From CAVRTM01 sp963696105 (GTDB lineage: Bacteria; Actinomycetota; Actinomycetes; Actinomycetales; Dermatophilaceae), in contig CAVOIP010000005.1 in assembly GCA_963696105.1 (NCBI GenBank), positions 186,001 to 250,000 of the forward strand: 64,000 nt of DNA, read 5' to 3'. The translations under genes were made by a program, and so were the position numbers. The notes beneath the pieces were generated by a model, which was given only the letters and a program-made list of their open reading frames with translations, searched no databases and was not told where the DNA came from. The first letter of the stretch is position 1, and every line of letters starts with the position of its first letter. This document shows, in pieces, positions 62,894-64,000 of the stretch.

Positions 62894-64000
62894 CTAACGG
62901 CCCATGCTGACGCGACCGTGCAGCAGGTTGCCGCCCTGGAGGAACGCGGCGTCGCTCCAGACGGCGTACCCCTGGCTGGACGTCACCGTGATCGTGTTGT
63001 TCCTCATCGTGAGGATGGCGCTGCTGCAGCCGGCGTGGCAGGTGACGCCCCGGGCCGTCGGGCCGGTCAGCCGGACCGTGTTGTCCGAGAACACCGTTCC
63101 GCTGTTCGGTCCGTACTTCACCTTGGCGCCACGCACGATGAGGCCGCGGGCCTCGCTGCAGCTGGCACAGGTCGCGCGAATGGTGTTGCGCGTGAACACG
63201 TTCCCGACGACCGCCGACTGCTTCTTGCTGTGCCCGAGCTCGGAGAAGTTGTTGTTGTCCACAGCCAGGTTGCCGGTGATCGTGTTGTGGTCACCGTCGT
63301 AGATCTCGAACGCGCCGCCGTCCCAGACCCAGTCATAGGACCGGGCGACCGACCCCCGGACCGTGTTGCGGGAGAACACGTTGTGGTCGCCGTGGATGAG
63401 GAAGCCGAACGCGCCGGAGTCGTCCCCAGCCGGCGACGGGGTGTTGACGTTCTCGATGTTGTTGTCCACCAACGTGTTGCCGGTGTACGTGCCGTAGTCA
63501 GATCCCGACTTGACGTAGATCCCGGTGGCGTGGCGGGAGACCCGGGTGTTCCTGACCGTGTCGTGGTCGCCGCTGACGCCGATGCCGCTGTAGCCGCACC
63601 GGTCCGCAGTGATGCCGTCCAGGACGAGCCAGGACCCGGACAGCAGCACGCAGGCGCCCCGGGCGCCACCGCCGGTGATGACCGGCTGGGCCCCGGAGCC
63701 GTAGGTGGAGACCGTGATCGGCGCACCGGGCCGTCCCGACTCCGCCAGGGTGAAACCCTTGCCGAACGTGCCGCCCCGCCGCAGGAGCACCCGCGTGCCC
63801 GGTGCGAACGTCGCGGCGGTCACCCTGGCCAGGCTCTTCCACGCGGTCGCGGCCGAGGTGCCCGGCCGGGCGTCGCTGCCCGACGCCGCATCGACGTAGA
63901 ACGTCGGCGGCGCCGTGGCGGCGGCCGTGGCTGCCATGGCTGCCGTGGTGGAGCCGACGTCCAGGACACGTGCGGTCGAGGCGGGCGCGGCCACCAGGGC
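62894..64000 (-). CDS. Right-handed parallel beta-helix repeat protein, 5' end outside window
   Basis: At least 368 residues; the frame stays open to the right edge, where ALVAAPASTARVLDVGS may be the end of a signal peptide. A pectate-lyase-like beta-helix is built of repeated NTV/NTI rungs: GDHDTVRNTRVSRHATGIYV, HGDHNVFSRNTVRG, YDGDHNTITGNLAVDNN, VFTRNTIRA, FSDNTVRL and MRNNTITV. The start FYVDAASGSDARPGTSAATAW is typical of exported polysaccharide-acting beta-helix proteins. Substrate unknown. Confidence 0.85.
   Translation of the reverse strand, partial: ALVAAPASTARVLDVGSTTAAMAATAAATAPPTFYVDAASGSDARPGTSAATAWKSLARVTAATFAPGTRVLLRRGGTFGKGFTLAESGRPGAPITVSTYGSGAQPVITGGGARGACVLLSGSWLVLDGITADRCGYSGIGVSGDHDTVRNTRVSRHATGIYVKSGSDYGTYTGNTLVDNNIENVNTPSPAGDDSGAFGFLIHGDHNVFSRNTVRGSVARSYDWVWDGGAFEIYDGDHNTITGNLAVDNNNFSELGHSKKQSAVVGNVFTRNTIRATCASCSEARGLIVRGAKVKYGPNSGTVFSDNTVRLTGPTARGVTCHAGCSSAILTMRNNTITVTSSQGYAVWSDAAFLQGGNLLHGRVSMGR

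Overview
The window is about 72-74% GC by eye, with almost gap-free gene packing, GTG starts, ATGA-type stop/start overlaps and many SD-less genes. It carries typical actinomycete families: the murI / MBL-fold / rph / rdgB run, clpS plus DUF2017, DUF3039, DUF3352, a DUF222-HNH endonuclease with a mycobacterial-type SOS box, and Pls/PosA and CU044_5270 proteins. It is a high-GC Actinomycete chromosome. I cannot fix the genus from sequence alone. There is no phage, transposase, plasmid replication gene, rRNA or CRISPR array; two tRNAs (Lys-CTT, Leu-TAG) are present.

Layout. 0-2.1 kb: polar amino-acid ABC importer. 2.5-8.3 kb: MEDS/ATPase sensor, small acidic protein, secreted I36-type inhibitor, an ECF sigma factor with its membrane partner, and a Met-rich membrane protein with CopC. 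8.3-12.99 kb: tRNA-Lys, STAS/ATPase protein, VOC protein, DUF3352 protein, short M1 peptidase. 13-16.9 kb: a 1298-aa Pls/PosA NRPS whose stop overlaps the M1 start. 17.2-19.6 kb: cydAB with many frameshifts. 20-24 kb: Cys-type leader ORF, cysteine dioxygenase, rhodanese, then tdh-kbl. 24-31.7 kb: P450, GroES paralogue/DUF3618/bcp, tRNA-Leu, lipase-like hydrolase, ArfB, Mo-oxidoreductase, rdgB, rph. 31.8-36.4 kb: MBL hydrolase, murI, DUF2017, clpS, and pncB and pncA for NAD salvage. 36.4-47.6 kb: truncated 5'-nucleotidase, then a tyrosine-catabolism region (hmgA, unknown gene plus fahA, hppD, Lrp- and IclR-type regulators, APC permease) interrupted by an SOS-controlled HNH gene and an RDD protein. 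47.7-54.8 kb: SF2 helicase, DUF3039, YqgE, a DEAD-box helicase with a 96-bp tandem repeat, VanZ, malic enzyme. 54.9-64 kb: GabP-type permease, thioredoxin, a second ECF sigma/anti-sigma pair, a transglycosylase with a 51-bp repeat, DUF429, GH15-like and beta-helix proteins.

Two signals cut across gene boundaries. First, about 25 single-base frame changes, nearly all extra bases, break cydA, cydB, malic enzyme, the GabP-type permease, the 5'-nucleotidase, kbl, pncB and probably the DUF3352 gene, while some 15 kb of coding sequence between them is clean. Local sequence error or decay is the most likely cause. Second, at least ten genes have a TANNNT box exactly 6-7 nt before an ATG or GTG, the signature of leaderless mRNAs. 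At clpS/pncB two such boxes overlap back to back. The best candidates for unfamiliar biology are the Pls/PosA NRPS-M1 peptidase pair, the unknown gene fused translationally to fahA, the leader ORF before cysteine dioxygenase, and the Met-rich membrane protein beside CopC.
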